Source: Lysinibacillus fusiformis
GTDB taxonomy: Bacteria > Bacillota > Bacilli > Bacillales_A > Planococcaceae
DNA: 64,000 nt
Direction of reading: 5' to 3'
Assembly (NCBI RefSeq): GCF_002845985.1
Contig: NZ_PDFK01000005.1
Location: forward strand, 1-64,000
A program made the position numbers and the translations under genes. Positions 39,771 through 49,553 of this stretch are shown one piece after another. How positions within the stretch are numbered: position 1 is the stretch's first letter; each line of letters opens with the position of its first letter. Below the pieces are notes generated by a model, which did no database searches, was not told the DNA's origin, and worked only from the letters and a program-made list of their open reading frames with translations.

Positions 39771-41636
39771 ATGCAGAAAGTGAGCTTCTTTAAATCCATT
39801 CATGTCAAACTAGTGCTGATTTATATTTTATTAATATTGCTTGCCTTACAAATTATCGGTATCTATTTCGCTCGTGAATTAGAACGAAATTTGAAGAGCA
39901 ACTTCCAAGATTCCATTTTTCAGCGTGTCGACTTGATGCAATATAGTATTCGTGAAGAAATATTAAAGGAACGCGATGAAAGCATGCCTAAATTAGAAGA
40001 AAGTCTAAAATCCATTGTGATGGAGTTTTCTACTGGTTTAAAGGATGTTTCGAATGGAGATATTTTAGAAATTCGTGTTATTGATGATAGACAAAGAATT
40101 CTTGCCACATCGGAGCTTGAAAATCAAAATTTAATCGGACAACGTTCTAATACGGATCTAGTGCGTCGAGCCATATCTGCTGAAACACTCTTTGACATCA
40201 TTAAACTAGACAATAAAACGAGAAATCGAGTGTGGGTATTAGCGAATCCGATTAGAGCTGGTGCAGGACCAGACGATGAAATTATCGGTGTTCTCTATAT
40301 TGAAGCTAATATTGAATCCGTTTTTGAACAAATGAATGACATTAACCGAATTTTCCTTGGTGGTACGGCTATGTCCTTAGTTATTACCATCTTCTTAGGT
40401 ATTCTTGTTGCACGAACGATTACACAGCCAATTGCTGATATGCGAAAGCAGGCTCAGGCGATGGCAAAGGGGAACTATTCTCGGAAAGTACGAGTATACG
40501 GTACGGATGAAATAGGACAGCTAGCCATTACCTTTAATCATTTAACCAATCGTTTACAAGAAGCACAATCGACAACAGAAGCCGAACGTCGAAAGCTAGA
40601 TTCGGTTCTGACTAATATGACAGATGGCGTTATCGCGACCGATCGCAAAGGACGTATAATTCTGATTAATGACCCTGCACTAGAATTACTGCATATTTCA
40701 AGAGATATTACATTAGGGCGTCCTATCGCCTCTGTATTGGGAATTGATCAGGAATATGGCTTTGAAGACTTAATTCATATGAATGATGCGATCAATTTAA
40801 ACTTTAGTACAGCCGATGCACCTTATATACTTCGTGCTAATTTCTCTGTTATTCAAAAAGAGACTGGTTTTATTAACGGTCTAATTACTGTACTACACGA
40901 TATAACAGAGCAGGAAAAGATTGAAATGGATCGTCGAGAATTTGTATCGAATGTATCACATGAGTTAAGAACGCCGTTAACAACGATGAATAGTTATTTA
41001 GAGGCACTAGCAGATGGGGCATGGAAAGATGAAAATATTGCTCCGACATTTTTAAATGTGACACAAACCGAAACAGAGCGAATGATTCGTCTAGTGAATG
41101 ATTTATTACAATTATCAAGAATGGATAGTTCGGATTATGAGTTGAATAAAGATATTGTGTTATTCAATTCATTCTTTAACCGTATTATCGACCGATTTGA
41201 AATGTCTAAATCGGATAAAGTCCAGTTTGAACGATTATTCCCTGAAACATCCTTCTATGTAGAAATTGATACGGATAAGGTGACACAAGTCATCGATAAT
41301 ATCATTTCGAATGCCATTAAATATTCACCAGATGGCGGTAATATTCGCTTTGGCTTTACTGGACAAGAGGACATGCTGAAGGTCATGATTTCTGATGATG
41401 GCATGGGTATTCCTAAAGAAAATGTAGGGCGTATTTTCGATCGTTTCTATCGTGTGGATCGTGCACGTGCTCGTTCTATGGGAGGAACAGGTTTAGGATT
41501 AGCTATTGCGCGGGAAATGATTGAAGCTCACGGTGGGAAGATTTGGGCTGAAAGTGAGGAAGGACACGGTACAACGATTTTCTTCACATTACCATATGAT
41601 GCAGATGAATTTGGTGAGGCAGGTGAGTGGGAATGA
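39771..41636 (+). CDS. walK: Sensor histidine kinase WalK (YycG)
   Basis: 621 aa. Two membrane helices enclose an extracellular sensor domain (about 35-190), then HAMP (RTITQPIADMRKQAQAMAKG), PAS (about 270-370), HisKA with phosphorylated His397 in SNVSHELRTPLTTM, and the HATPase domain (NAIKYSPDGG; DDGMGIPKENVGRIFDRFYRVD; GGTGLGLAIAREM). It senses wall synthesis status and phosphorylates WalR. Its stop overlaps the walH start (ATGA). Confidence 0.98.
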   Translation: MQKVSFFKSIHVKLVLIYILLILLALQIIGIYFARELERNLKSNFQDSIFQRVDLMQYSIREEILKERDESMPKLEESLKSIVMEFSTGLKDVSNGDILEIRVIDDRQRILATSELENQNLIGQRSNTDLVRRAISAETLFDIIKLDNKTRNRVWVLANPIRAGAGPDDEIIGVLYIEANIESVFEQMNDINRIFLGGTAMSLVITIFLGILVARTITQPIADMRKQAQAMAKGNYSRKVRVYGTDEIGQLAITFNHLTNRLQEAQSTTEAERRKLDSVLTNMTDGVIATDRKGRIILINDPALELLHISRDITLGRPIASVLGIDQEYGFEDLIHMNDAINLNFSTADAPYILRANFSVIQKETGFINGLITVLHDITEQEKIEMDRREFVSNVSHELRTPLTTMNSYLEALADGAWKDENIAPTFLNVTQTETERMIRLVNDLLQLSRMDSSDYELNKDIVLFNSFFNRIIDRFEMSKSDKVQFERLFPETSFYVEIDTDKVTQVIDNIISNAIKYSPDGGNIRFGFTGQEDMLKVMISDDGMGIPKENVGRIFDRFYRVDRARARSMGGTGLGLAIAREMIEAHGGKIWAESEEGHGTTIFFTLPYDADEFGEAGEWE

Positions 41637-42958
41637 AATATATAGAGCCAGTTAAATCTGTTGTATTATTTCTACTTGTCATGTTAAGTGTGGTCTTAAC
41701 TTTTTTGATTTGGACCTACACACCTGATTATAAATTTATTGAAAAAACAACAGGAGAGGAAATTCTCATTAAGCCACAAAAGGATATGGAGGATATTATT
41801 CGTCCGTATAAGGCTATTTTCCGTTCCGATGAAGAATTTACAGGTACAGTATCTAATGCTGCAATGAAAGATATGATGAAGACTTTTAAAGGCTGGAATA
41901 TTCTTGACCTAGTACCTGTTAACAATAATCTATCTCCAAACTATGTGAATCAAATTATTAGTGCAGATAATCGGATGACCATCTTCTTTACTGGTGAAAT
42001 TCCGTTTTCAGCCTTTAATACGATCTTTCAGTTTACGGACAAGGAATTACCCGAAACAACGTTCAATCGTATGATTATCGATTGGAGTAATTATAATAGC
42101 AAGGATCTAATGCTTTATTATATTAGCAGCAATAACCAATCATTATTCCGTTCACATGTCAGTGTGCCAAACGTAAATCAGTTTATCAAAGAAGTCATAG
42201 AGCCTGCGAAAAAATATGAAGCTTTTAAAGAAGTTGAGCGCGAAGGCCAGACATCTCTTTATGTAGCTAGTAATAAAATGGAATCTGTAAAATTTACGTA
42301 CTATATTGAAGAAATCACACCAGAATTATTTAAAAATGTGTTATTCCCAGAACCAAATATTGTCCAGCGTAATGTTGAAAGTGCATCCTCTGAAAAATAT
42401 ACAGATGGTATGTCCTTAATGACATTAGATACAAATCTCAAATCATTAAACTATGTTTATCCAGCGGCAGAAAGCAGTATACGAATTGAGCCATCGAAGC
42501 TTCTTAAAGATAGCTTTGAATTTATCAATGAACATGGAGGATTTACAGCAGATTTTCGTTATGCTTCAACGAGCATCAATAAAAATCAAATGGATTATCA
42601 ATTATACTTACAAGGTTTACCTGTCTATAGCAATCATGTCATTACTCGAATGACGACAATTTGGGGAGATAGCCGGATTTTCCATTATAAGCGTCCATAC
42701 TTTTCATTAGATATGGATATTGAAGCAGAGAAGGAAATTAAAGAACTACCTTCTGGTACAGAGATTGCTGAGAGATTAAAAAATGCTAATAACATTGCCT
42801 TATCAGATATTGAGGAACTTGTATTGGGCTATTATTTAACGCAAAATCAAGAACTGAATATCTTTACATTTGAACCTTGTTGGTTTGTTATTCGTAATGG
42901 TACATGGATTAAACTGACGCCTGAAGTTTTAGGAGGTGTTAAAAATGGATTGGAATAG
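41633..42958 (+). CDS. walH: WalRK regulator WalH (YycH)
   Basis: 441 aa. ATG at 41633, overlapping the walK stop and preceded by AGGTGAG; an in-frame GTG two codons earlier is less likely. One N-terminal membrane helix (VVLFLLVMLSVVLTFLIWTY), then an extracytoplasmic YycH domain. In B. subtilis YycH and YycI inhibit WalK through membrane contacts. It overlaps walI by 14 bases. Confidence 0.93.
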   Translation: MKYIEPVKSVVLFLLVMLSVVLTFLIWTYTPDYKFIEKTTGEEILIKPQKDMEDIIRPYKAIFRSDEEFTGTVSNAAMKDMMKTFKGWNILDLVPVNNNLSPNYVNQIISADNRMTIFFTGEIPFSAFNTIFQFTDKELPETTFNRMIIDWSNYNSKDLMLYYISSNNQSLFRSHVSVPNVNQFIKEVIEPAKKYEAFKEVEREGQTSLYVASNKMESVKFTYYIEEITPELFKNVLFPEPNIVQRNVESASSEKYTDGMSLMTLDTNLKSLNYVYPAAESSIRIEPSKLLKDSFEFINEHGGFTADFRYASTSINKNQMDYQLYLQGLPVYSNHVITRMTTIWGDSRIFHYKRPYFSLDMDIEAEKEIKELPSGTEIAERLKNANNIALSDIEELVLGYYLTQNQELNIFTFEPCWFVIRNGTWIKLTPEVLGGVKNGLE

Positions 42959-43766
42959 AACAAAATCTATTTTTATATTCGTTTTTTTAATTCTCAACAT
43001 CTTCTTATATACACTTTATGTAAATCGCTATAATGAAGCAAAAGATATTGAAGTACCTGGTGAAAAAACGATCGAAGCTCGTTTAAAAGATGATAATATT
43101 ACGTATGGCTCATTACCAAATAATATTGAATCGGCCTCTTATATTACAGCCCAAGTACATAAATTCACAAAGGCTGAATTTAAAGATACTAATCAACAGG
43201 TCACCCCTACGGATGACAATACAAAGGCTCGTGCTATTTTCATGAAGCCTGTTAAATTACGTAATGTGAATGATGATGCAAGCTTTACAGATTTTGTTCT
43301 AGCCAATGTCAATGAAGGAGCATCGTATGCTTTATGGAAAATAGATCGAGAAGAACGCGTCGCTGTTTTTTTCCAAAAGACGAATAATCGAATGTTCTAT
43401 TATAATGGTTCATTAAAAATAAAATGGAATACAAATGACGAAGTAATAATGTATGAACAAACAATGATTGATAATATTGAAGAAATGGAGCAGCAGGAAA
43501 CGGTTATTCCACCACTTCAAATTATTCAAACATTGTATGCAAAAGGACCGCTCAAACCAGACTCGCGCATTACACAAATGAAGTTAGGTTACTCCACGCT
43601 CGTTAAATTAACGCGTACACAGGTACTGGTGCCAACGTGGGAGGTTCAAGTGAAATTACCTGATGGAGGAAAAGAGGAGTACTTTGTCAATGCAGTAGAA
43701 GGTAAAGTCATTGAAATCCAGGAGGACAAGCAGGAGAGCGGAGAAGAAGACTGGGGAGTTGAATAA
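42945..43766 (+). CDS. walI: WalRK regulator WalI (YycI)
   Basis: 273 aa. ATG at 42945 after AGGAGGTG, inside the end of walH. One N-terminal membrane helix ([26 protein letters not shown]) and an extracytoplasmic YycI domain; it forms a complex with WalH and WalK in relatives. The C-terminal [27 protein letters not shown] resembles a PepSY-type beta unit. It overlaps walJ by one base. Confidence 0.93.
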   Translation: MDWNRTKSIFIFVFLILNIFLYTLYVNRYNEAKDIEVPGEKTIEARLKDDNITYGSLPNNIESASYITAQVHKFTKAEFKDTNQQVTPTDDNTKARAIFMKPVKLRNVNDDASFTDFVLANVNEGASYALWKIDREERVAVFFQKTNNRMFYYNGSLKIKWNTNDEVIMYEQTMIDNIEEMEQQETVIPPLQIIQTLYAKGPLKPDSRITQMKLGYSTLVKLTRTQVLVPTWEVQVKLPDGGKEEYFVNAVEGKVIEIQEDKQESGEEDWGVE

Positions 43767-44554
43767 TGCGATTTAGTGTTTTAGCAAGTGGCAGTACAGG
43801 AAATTCGATTTATGTAGAGAATGACGACCATGCTTTTATTGTCGATGCGGGACTTAGTGGGAAAAAGATGGAGCAGCTCTTTACAAAAATCGACCGTAAT
43901 ATGAAGCAGCTTAGTGGCATTTTTGTTACACATGAGCATAGTGATCATATTAAGGGAATTGGTGTACTGGCACGAAAATATAGTGTACCAATTTATGCAA
44001 ACGCCAAAACATGGCAGGCAATGGATGGGCTAGTTGGTGATATTCCTGTAGAACAGCGTTTTGAATTTGAAATGGATACAGTGAAGTATTTTGGTTCTTT
44101 AGCTGTTGAGTCCTTTGCCGTTTCACATGATGCAGCAGATCCAATGTTCTACACTTTCCATGAGAATGATCGCAAGCTGGTCATTATTACAGATACCGGC
44201 TATGTCAGTGATCGTATGAAAGGGATTATCCGTGGAGCAGATTCCTTTGTTTTTGAAAGTAATCATGATGTCAACATGCTTCAAATGGGACGTTATCCTT
44301 GGTCCATTAAACGTCGTATATTAAGTGATGTAGGACATGTGTCTAATGAGGATGCAGCTATCGCAATGAGTGAAGTTGTATTTGATAAGACGACCAATAT
44401 TTATCTTTCGCATTTAAGTAAAGATAATAATATGAAAGAGTTGGCACGCATGAGTGTCTCTCAAACTTTGCAATCTTGTGGCATCCTTGTCGGTGAGCAT
44501 GTTCATCTCTTTGATACAGATGCAGAAGAACCAACAAAATTAGTCACGGTTTAA
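43766..44554 (+). CDS. walJ: MBL-fold exonuclease WalJ (YycJ)
   Basis: 262 aa metallo-beta-lactamase-fold protein; B. subtilis YycJ/WalJ is a double-strand DNA 5' exonuclease linked to mismatch repair. It begins [19 protein letters not shown], with the metal motif [19 protein letters not shown], the Asp in ITDTGYVSD and the late His in LSHLSKDNN. The start overlaps the walI stop (TAATG). Fifth gene of the operon. Confidence 0.95.
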   Translation: MRFSVLASGSTGNSIYVENDDHAFIVDAGLSGKKMEQLFTKIDRNMKQLSGIFVTHEHSDHIKGIGVLARKYSVPIYANAKTWQAMDGLVGDIPVEQRFEFEMDTVKYFGSLAVESFAVSHDAADPMFYTFHENDRKLVIITDTGYVSDRMKGIIRGADSFVFESNHDVNMLQMGRYPWSIKRRILSDVGHVSNEDAAIAMSEVVFDKTTNIYLSHLSKDNNMKELARMSVSQTLQSCGILVGEHVHLFDTDAEEPTKLVTV

Positions 44555-44711
44555 TCATAAGCTATTTAGGCAAAACTTGGAGCTGTTCAAGGCATTTAAA
44601 AAAATGCTTTGGGCAGCTATTTTTATGCCCATTTTATTTGTTTTTCATCTGATTTTAATGTTTGAATTGTAAGATTAGGGTAACAATTAACAAATAGCAC
44701 TAAAGGAAAGG

Positions 44712-46019
44712 ATGAGGAACTTGAGTTATTTCCAAGATGATGATAAAAACAGTGATTTCTTAAAAAATGATGAAGTACCGAAATCACCTCTTCAAGAAAG
44801 ATTAGAGCGTGAGGAGCAAGAAATGCAAGCCAAGCGGCATAAAAAGAAAGGCGGTGCCGGAGGAAAGGGAGGCTATTTCTTTAGTGGTCTTATCGGTGTG
44901 ATTATAGGTGCTTTACTTGTATGGCTTATGTTACCTGGACTAGTCAATCAAATGCCTGGGACAACATCAAGTGGTACAGGAAAAAATAACACAACGATTA
45001 ACCAAGTTGCGACAGAGATAACAACCGATGTGACATCCGCAGTAGATAAAGCTTCAGCAGCCGTTGTGGGTATTACGAATATTCAAGAAATAACGAGTGG
45101 AGGTTTTTGGAGTCCACCATCAACAACGACAAAAGAAGCAGGAAGCGGTTCAGGTGTTGTTTATAAAATTGAAGGAGATAAAGCCTTTATCGTCACAAAC
45201 AACCATGTGATTGAAGGTGCAAAACAGTTAGAGGTCACAATGCCAGACGGAACGAAAGAACCAGCTCAATTAGTAGGTCATGATGTTTGGACAGACCTTG
45301 CTGTTATTTCTATTAGCGCTAAAAATGTAAAAACAGTTGCGACATTCGGTAATTCTGATGTATTAAAACAAGGCGAAACAGTTATTGCAATTGGGAATCC
45401 CCTTGGCTTAGATTTCTACGGCTCAGTTACAACAGGTGTAGTTTCTGGGAAAGACCGTTCTGTACCAGTAGACTTAAATGGTGATGGTACGGAAGATTGG
45501 CAACAAGAAGTATTACAAACAGATGCTGCGATTAACCCAGGAAATAGTGGTGGAGCCCTTGTCAACTTAGCTGGAGAATTAGTAGGGATTAACTCCATGA
45601 AAATCGCTCAATCCTCCGTGGAAGGTTTAGGATTCTCTATTCCCATTAATTCAGCTATTCCAATTATCGAGGAATTAGAGAAAAATGGTGAAATGAAACG
45701 TCCAACAATGGGAGTGTCACTAGCAGATCTAACAGATGTCCCATCATTCTATCAGCAACAAACATTAAAATTACCTGCAGAGGTGACAACAGGTGTTGTT
45801 GTAACAGATGTCATGAATAACTCAGCTGCATCAAAAGCAGGTGTTCAACAATATGATGTTATTGTGGAAATGGATGGTCAAAAGATCGAAACAACTATTG
45901 ATTTACGCAAGCATTTATATAATGAGAAAAAAATTGGTGATAAACTAACATTAAAAGTTTACCGTCAAGGTAAATTAGTCGAGCTATCACTAACATTAAC
46001 AAACGGTAATACATTGTAA
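44712..46019 (+). CDS. htrA: Membrane-anchored serine protease HtrA (YycK/HtrC type)
   Basis: 435 aa. A charged cytosolic N-terminus, one membrane helix (FFSGLIGVIIGALLVWLMLP), a trypsin-like domain with the catalytic His in TNNHVIEG, Asp in TDLAVI and Ser in NPGNSGGALV, then a PDZ domain (about 330-430: TTGVVVTDVMNNSAASKAGVQQYDVIVEMDG). It degrades or refolds misfolded exported proteins. Conserved after walJ. Start choice is uncertain: AGGAAAGG abuts the ATG, and a TTG three codons later is possible. A terminator follows. Confidence 0.92.
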   Translation: MRNLSYFQDDDKNSDFLKNDEVPKSPLQERLEREEQEMQAKRHKKKGGAGGKGGYFFSGLIGVIIGALLVWLMLPGLVNQMPGTTSSGTGKNNTTINQVATEITTDVTSAVDKASAAVVGITNIQEITSGGFWSPPSTTTKEAGSGSGVVYKIEGDKAFIVTNNHVIEGAKQLEVTMPDGTKEPAQLVGHDVWTDLAVISISAKNVKTVATFGNSDVLKQGETVIAIGNPLGLDFYGSVTTGVVSGKDRSVPVDLNGDGTEDWQQEVLQTDAAINPGNSGGALVNLAGELVGINSMKIAQSSVEGLGFSIPINSAIPIIEELEKNGEMKRPTMGVSLADLTDVPSFYQQQTLKLPAEVTTGVVVTDVMNNSAASKAGVQQYDVIVEMDGQKIETTIDLRKHLYNEKKIGDKLTLKVYRQGKLVELSLTLTNGNTL

Positions 46020-46032
46020 AGAATATGAAGAG

Positions 46033-46067
46033 CGATGGAGATCTAACAATTCTCCATCGTTTTTTTT
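46033..46067 (+). terminator. wal-htrA terminator
   Basis: Perfect stem CGATGGAGA/TCTCCATCG with a nine-base loop, then eight T. Confidence 0.93.
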
Positions 46068-46098
46068 GCGAGGATGAAGAAAGGCTTTTATGAAATAT

Positions 46099-46515
46099 TG
46101 TGGATAACTAGAAAATTGTGAATACTATTTCTGTACAAGTAAACGTGAGAAGAAGGCACTTCTTCCATACATGCCATTCCTTTGTTACAATAGGTTGTGG
46201 ATAACATAGACTGATTTGTGAATAAGTTTGTGGAAATTTCGGAAAATAAGGAGACGTAAAAAAATGGAAAAATACAGCTGTGAAAGCCATATAGAACACG
46301 CTTTAGACATGTTTGTAGCAGAGCAAAAAGTGTTCCCAATTATGGATAAAATCAAAGAGGATAAAAAGTTATCCACAAAGTGTAGCTACTGTGAACAGCC
46401 AGCAGAATATATTGTATCAAGTAAATAACTTTACACAATATATAGAAGTGACTTGTGGATATGTTGATAACTTTTGTGGATAATTTGTTTGTAAATGAAT
46501 TGTAAAGGTGGATAA
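46099..46515. promoter_or_regulatory. DnaA-box cluster flanking and inside yyzF
   Basis: Perfect boxes at 46099-46107, 46196-46204, 46369-46377 (inside yyzF) and 46475-46483. One-mismatch boxes at 46217-46225, 46341-46349, 46454-46462, 46462-46470 and 46507-46515; weaker at 46117-46125 and 46229-46237. The last strong ones cover the rlmH promoter and ribosome-binding region. The yyzF-yydA(rlmH) region is, as I recall, a DnaA-binding locus in B. subtilis. Confidence 0.88.
46264..46428 (+). CDS. yyzF: CxxH/CxxC protein YyzF
   Basis: 54 aa; ATG at 46264 after AAGGAGACG. It carries CESH (CxxH) near the start and CSYC (CxxC) near the end, a likely single zinc site, as in the short YyzF family conserved before rlmH. 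Function unknown. The gene is embedded in a dense DnaA-box cluster, with one perfect box inside its coding sequence. Confidence 0.88.
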   Translation: MEKYSCESHIEHALDMFVAEQKVFPIMDKIKEDKKLSTKCSYCEQPAEYIVSSK

Positions 46516-46518
46516 CGT

Positions 46519-46998
46519 GTGAATATAACGATTGTATCAGTCGGCAAACTAAAAGAAAAGTACTTAAAAATGGGCATCGATGAGTACGTAAAGCGACTTG
46601 GCGGCTATGCAAAAATGGATTTGATTGAAGTACCAGACGAAAAGGCACCTGAACAACTAAGTGAAGCCGAAATGGACATCGTCAAGAAAAAGGAGGGCGA
46701 ACGCATACTAGCCAAAATAAGCCCAGATGCCTACGTCATCGCCCTAGCCATCAACGGCAAAATGAAAACCTCCGAACAAATGGCAGCCGATATCGAATCC
46801 CTCATGACCTACGGCAAAAGCAAAATCACCTTCGTCATCGGCGGCTCCCTCGGCCTACATGATGACGTGCTAAAACGTTCTGATGAACAACAATCTTTCG
46901 GTAAAATGACGCTCCCTCACCAGCTCATGAAGCTCGTGCTAGTCGAGCAGGTTTATCGTAGTTTTAGGATTATGAAGGGTGAACCGTATCATAAGTAA
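46519..46998 (+). CDS. rlmH: 23S rRNA pseudouridine1915-N3 methyltransferase RlmH (SCC-type attachment gene)
   Basis: 159 aa, exactly the usual length; GTG start after AGGTGG. SPOUT-family enzyme that methylates pseudouridine 1915 of 23S rRNA (OrfX of staphylococci). Motifs: [37 protein letters not shown] and the C-terminal [15 protein letters not shown]. Codons from about 46660 to 46880 are unusually rich in third-position C compared with all neighbours, a possible trace of recombination or transfer. The last codons form an att-like repeat at the edge of the island that follows. Confidence 0.96.
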   Translation: MNITIVSVGKLKEKYLKMGIDEYVKRLGGYAKMDLIEVPDEKAPEQLSEAEMDIVKKKEGERILAKISPDAYVIALAINGKMKTSEQMAADIESLMTYGKSKITFVIGGSLGLHDDVLKRSDEQQSFGKMTLPHQLMKLVLVEQVYRSFRIMKGEPYHK

Positions 46999-47009
46999 GT
47001 GAGGTTTTT
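46978..47009. repeat. SCC-type attachment site 1, at the rlmH 3' end
   Basis: Begins GGTGAACCGTATCATAAGTA and continues AGTGAGGTTTTT. The core TATCATAAGT is the core of the staphylococcal SCC attachment site in orfX/rlmH. The inner part TAAGTGAGGTTT recurs inverted (AAACCTCACTTA) at both downstream junctions. Confidence 0.8.
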
Positions 47010-48780
47010 GTAGAAATATGTAAAAACATGGGATGATGGCTAATAGAGTTCTTGTTACGAGGGGGATGAATATGGAACGTGATATACGTTTAAAAATTAT
47101 AGATTTGAATCTGGGTTTTAAAATACTAAAGAAATTTGAAGATAATTGGATTTATATAAAGATGGTTTCACATACTTCTAAAAATTCGAGTAATTGTGCC
47201 TATTTTAAATTTAAACTGAAAGATTTCATACTTTTAGATGATGATATATTCTTTCATGGAAATGAAGATGAGGATAGGCTGTATTTAAACAAAAGTGGAA
47301 TTGTTCAAACTGAATGTTCCCCTGAAGAAGATGAAATTCTTTTTAAAATAACGTCCTCCGATGGAATTATAGAGGTATTTATAAAAAAATACCTCCCTAT
47401 CTTAAATGTTAGATTAGATGAGTTAACTAATTCGAGAAAAAATATAATTATTACAGAAGGGCACACAGATTGGAGACACTTAAAATATGCTTTAAAAAAA
47501 CTAAAAACAAAGGGAATGTTTGAAAGTTTAGATATTGGATTTTTTGAACCTGATAAAAAAACTGAGATAAATAACAATAAATTAAAAACAGTTCGTGATT
47601 ATCATGCCTTATTAGAGAATGAGTATTGTAAAATATTTATTTTCGATAGAGATGCTGATGATATTAATAGGGAATTTGGAGATGCGGAGTGGCTATGTCA
47701 TGGGAATAATGTATATTCTATGTTATTGCCAATACCAGAGCATCGTAAAGATACACCACATATTAGTATCGAACATTATTATTTCGATAAGGATTTATTT
47801 AGAGAAGATAGTAATGGAAGAAGACTATATATGGTAAAAGAATTTGATAAAATTACAAAAAAACATCTACTAATCCCTCATTTATATGCACTTAAAATAA
47901 ATAAAGATTCTAGTGATATAGGTATCTTAGATTATAAAATTATGAAGTATGAAAAACAAGATGCAGACTTATCCAAAGTAGCTAAAGACGGAAAAAATAT
48001 TGCATTAAGTAAAACTAATTTTATTAAACATATTGAAAATGGAGAATTTAAGGGGGCAAATGTAGCGGCATTTTCATCAGTCTTCATGCTGATTGAAGAT
48101 ATATTACAAGATTATATACAAAACAAAACTGGAGGAATAGAGATAAGTACGGGTGTATATTTGGAGAAATATCCTACAGGACTAAGTGCATTATCTTTAT
48201 TCGCAGAGGTTCCAGAAGAACTATTAACCCTTTATAAAAGTGCAAATTTAGTGTCTGTTGGACCCGAAGTATTAAAAAATCATAATACATTGATATTAAA
48301 AATAGCAGCTTTGATTAATGGAGAATTGCATCAAATTATACAATTTCCTATAGATATTACTCCTGATTTAGTGGATTTTATAATGAAAAAAAATAAGAAT
48401 AGATTTAATCGTATAGAACTTCATTTATTTAGCCTTAATCGAGAAATGAGTTCTTCAAGAGAAATATTAAGAGATGATATCTCTGGAACTGTTCTATTAA
48501 GAGCGCTAAATTTGTAAAAAAAATTCGTTAGACGAATAGGTGTTTTTAAACAAAAAAGTAAAATAAAGATTTTTTGGATTTGGCGAGTAGATTTAATGTT
48601 TTAACGATAGTATTTTATGAGAGGATATGTAGATTATAAGAGATGAACGTGCTCTAAATTATGGGAAAATGGACTTGGCTATAAAGTTCTGCAATTCATT
48701 AGACCCTATGTTTACGAAAGAATACTTCAAGAATCTATAGAATGTCCTCGAAACCTCACTTAGTCACATCACGCCATAAG
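46996..48780. mobile_element. SCC-like mini-element A (TOPRIM cargo)
   Basis: About 1.8 kb between att copies 1 and 2, AT-richer than the surrounding core genes. It contains one intact gene and no recombinase, so it would need Ccr-type serine recombinases in trans. The boundaries are inferred from the repeats. Confidence 0.68.
47072..48517 (+). CDS. TOPRIM-domain protein of unknown function (island cargo)
   Basis: 481 aa; ATG at 47072 after AGGGGG (the frame is open from 47033). A TOPRIM-like centre is visible: Glu129 and Asp133 in IIITEGHTDWRHLKYALKKL, then Asp192 and Asp194 in IFIFDRDADD, matching the E...DxD metal-binding pattern of OLD-type nucleases and primase/topoisomerase domains. 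There is no ATPase domain, and the N-terminal 120 and C-terminal 230 residues match nothing I can name. Single gene in an rlmH-integrated element; a DNA- or RNA-cutting defence protein is a reasonable guess, not shown. Confidence 0.7.
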   Translation: MERDIRLKIIDLNLGFKILKKFEDNWIYIKMVSHTSKNSSNCAYFKFKLKDFILLDDDIFFHGNEDEDRLYLNKSGIVQTECSPEEDEILFKITSSDGIIEVFIKKYLPILNVRLDELTNSRKNIIITEGHTDWRHLKYALKKLKTKGMFESLDIGFFEPDKKTEINNNKLKTVRDYHALLENEYCKIFIFDRDADDINREFGDAEWLCHGNNVYSMLLPIPEHRKDTPHISIEHYYFDKDLFREDSNGRRLYMVKEFDKITKKHLLIPHLYALKINKDSSDIGILDYKIMKYEKQDADLSKVAKDGKNIALSKTNFIKHIENGEFKGANVAAFSSVFMLIEDILQDYIQNKTGGIEISTGVYLEKYPTGLSALSLFAEVPEELLTLYKSANLVSVGPEVLKNHNTLILKIAALINGELHQIIQFPIDITPDLVDFIMKKNKNRFNRIELHLFSLNREMSSSREILRDDISGTVLLRALNL

Positions 48781-48933
48781 TAAAGGCGGTTTTTAAAAGA
48801 AAAAGATGTTTTAAAATGGGAATTATAGAATCAAATAAACTAGAAAATTTAAGCGTACAAGGTAAATAAATTAAAATGTATTATAATAAATAAAGACTAG
48901 CATCATATATGTGAGAATAAAGAAGGTGAATAA
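48518..48933. other. Intergenic region between the two elements, with attachment site 2
   Basis: 416 bases. A weak hairpin (ATTCGT/ACGAAT, 48523-48537) follows the TOPRIM gene. A short open stretch at 48650-48741 (about 30 codons) may be gene debris. The att repeat at 48751-48794 is listed separately. The rest is AT-rich leader of the next gene. Confidence 0.45.
48751..48794. repeat. SCC-type attachment site 2, internal junction
   Basis: Inverted part AAACCTCACTTA (48751-48762), the spacer GTCACATCA, and direct part CCATAAGTAAAGGCGGTTTT (48774-48793), 17 of the first 20 bases agreeing with site 1 after alignment on CATAAGTAA and GGTTTTT. This inverted-then-direct order is that of SCC left ends. 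Confidence 0.75.
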
Positions 48934-49539
48934 GTGAATACTGTAAAGGAGTTTGATGAAATTTTGCTTTCTATGCAATTACCACAAGACAGAATTGAAT
49001 TTATCAGAAAATATTTTTTTCATGGAACACCATATGTTTTTAAAAATAAAGAAAATGAGTATTTTGATTTTAGAAATAAAATTTCAAAGCAGTTTAATAT
49101 AAATTTTCATGAAGTTTTTATTGTAGGTTCAGCCAAGTTTGGTTTTAGTTATATAAAGAAGACAGAGTTTAGCTATGAATCAGATATTGATGTTGTATTG
49201 GTTAATGAAAAATTATTTGATTATTATTTTGAAAAGATATGTGATTATCAATACGAGATTGATAGAAATAATAAATCGATAACTCTAAATGAAAAAAATA
49301 AGTATGAGCGATTTCTACAATATATGGTTAAAGGATGGATGCGACCAGATTTATTACCAATATCTTTTCAAGTTGATTTGTTAAAGAATGATTGGTTTGA
49401 ATTTTTTTCTTCAATATCTTATGGGAAATCTGAAGTGGGGAATTATAAAGTAGCTGGTGGTTTATATAGAAATTATAAATATTTAGAAAAATATTACAAG
49501 ATAGGGATGGAAAACTATTATTCCAAATTAACTATGTAA
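48934..49539 (+). CDS. Nucleotidyltransferase-fold protein (island cargo)
   Basis: 201 aa; GTG start after AGAAGGTGA. The nucleotidyltransferase signature is visible as GSAKFGFSY (from Gly65) followed by SDIDVVLV with Asp84 and Asp86, the GS...DxD metal-binding pattern of the polymerase-beta superfamily. The rest is rich in aromatic and basic residues and unfamiliar. It lies 14 bases before the DUF262 gene, certainly one operon. Related minimal nucleotidyltransferases act in toxin-antitoxin and phage-defence systems; the role here is inferred. Confidence 0.75.
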   Translation: MNTVKEFDEILLSMQLPQDRIEFIRKYFFHGTPYVFKNKENEYFDFRNKISKQFNINFHEVFIVGSAKFGFSYIKKTEFSYESDIDVVLVNEKLFDYYFEKICDYQYEIDRNNKSITLNEKNKYERFLQYMVKGWMRPDLLPISFQVDLLKNDWFEFFSSISYGKSEVGNYKVAGGLYRNYKYLEKYYKIGMENYYSKLTM

Positions 49540-49553
49540 AAGGAGAAAAAATA

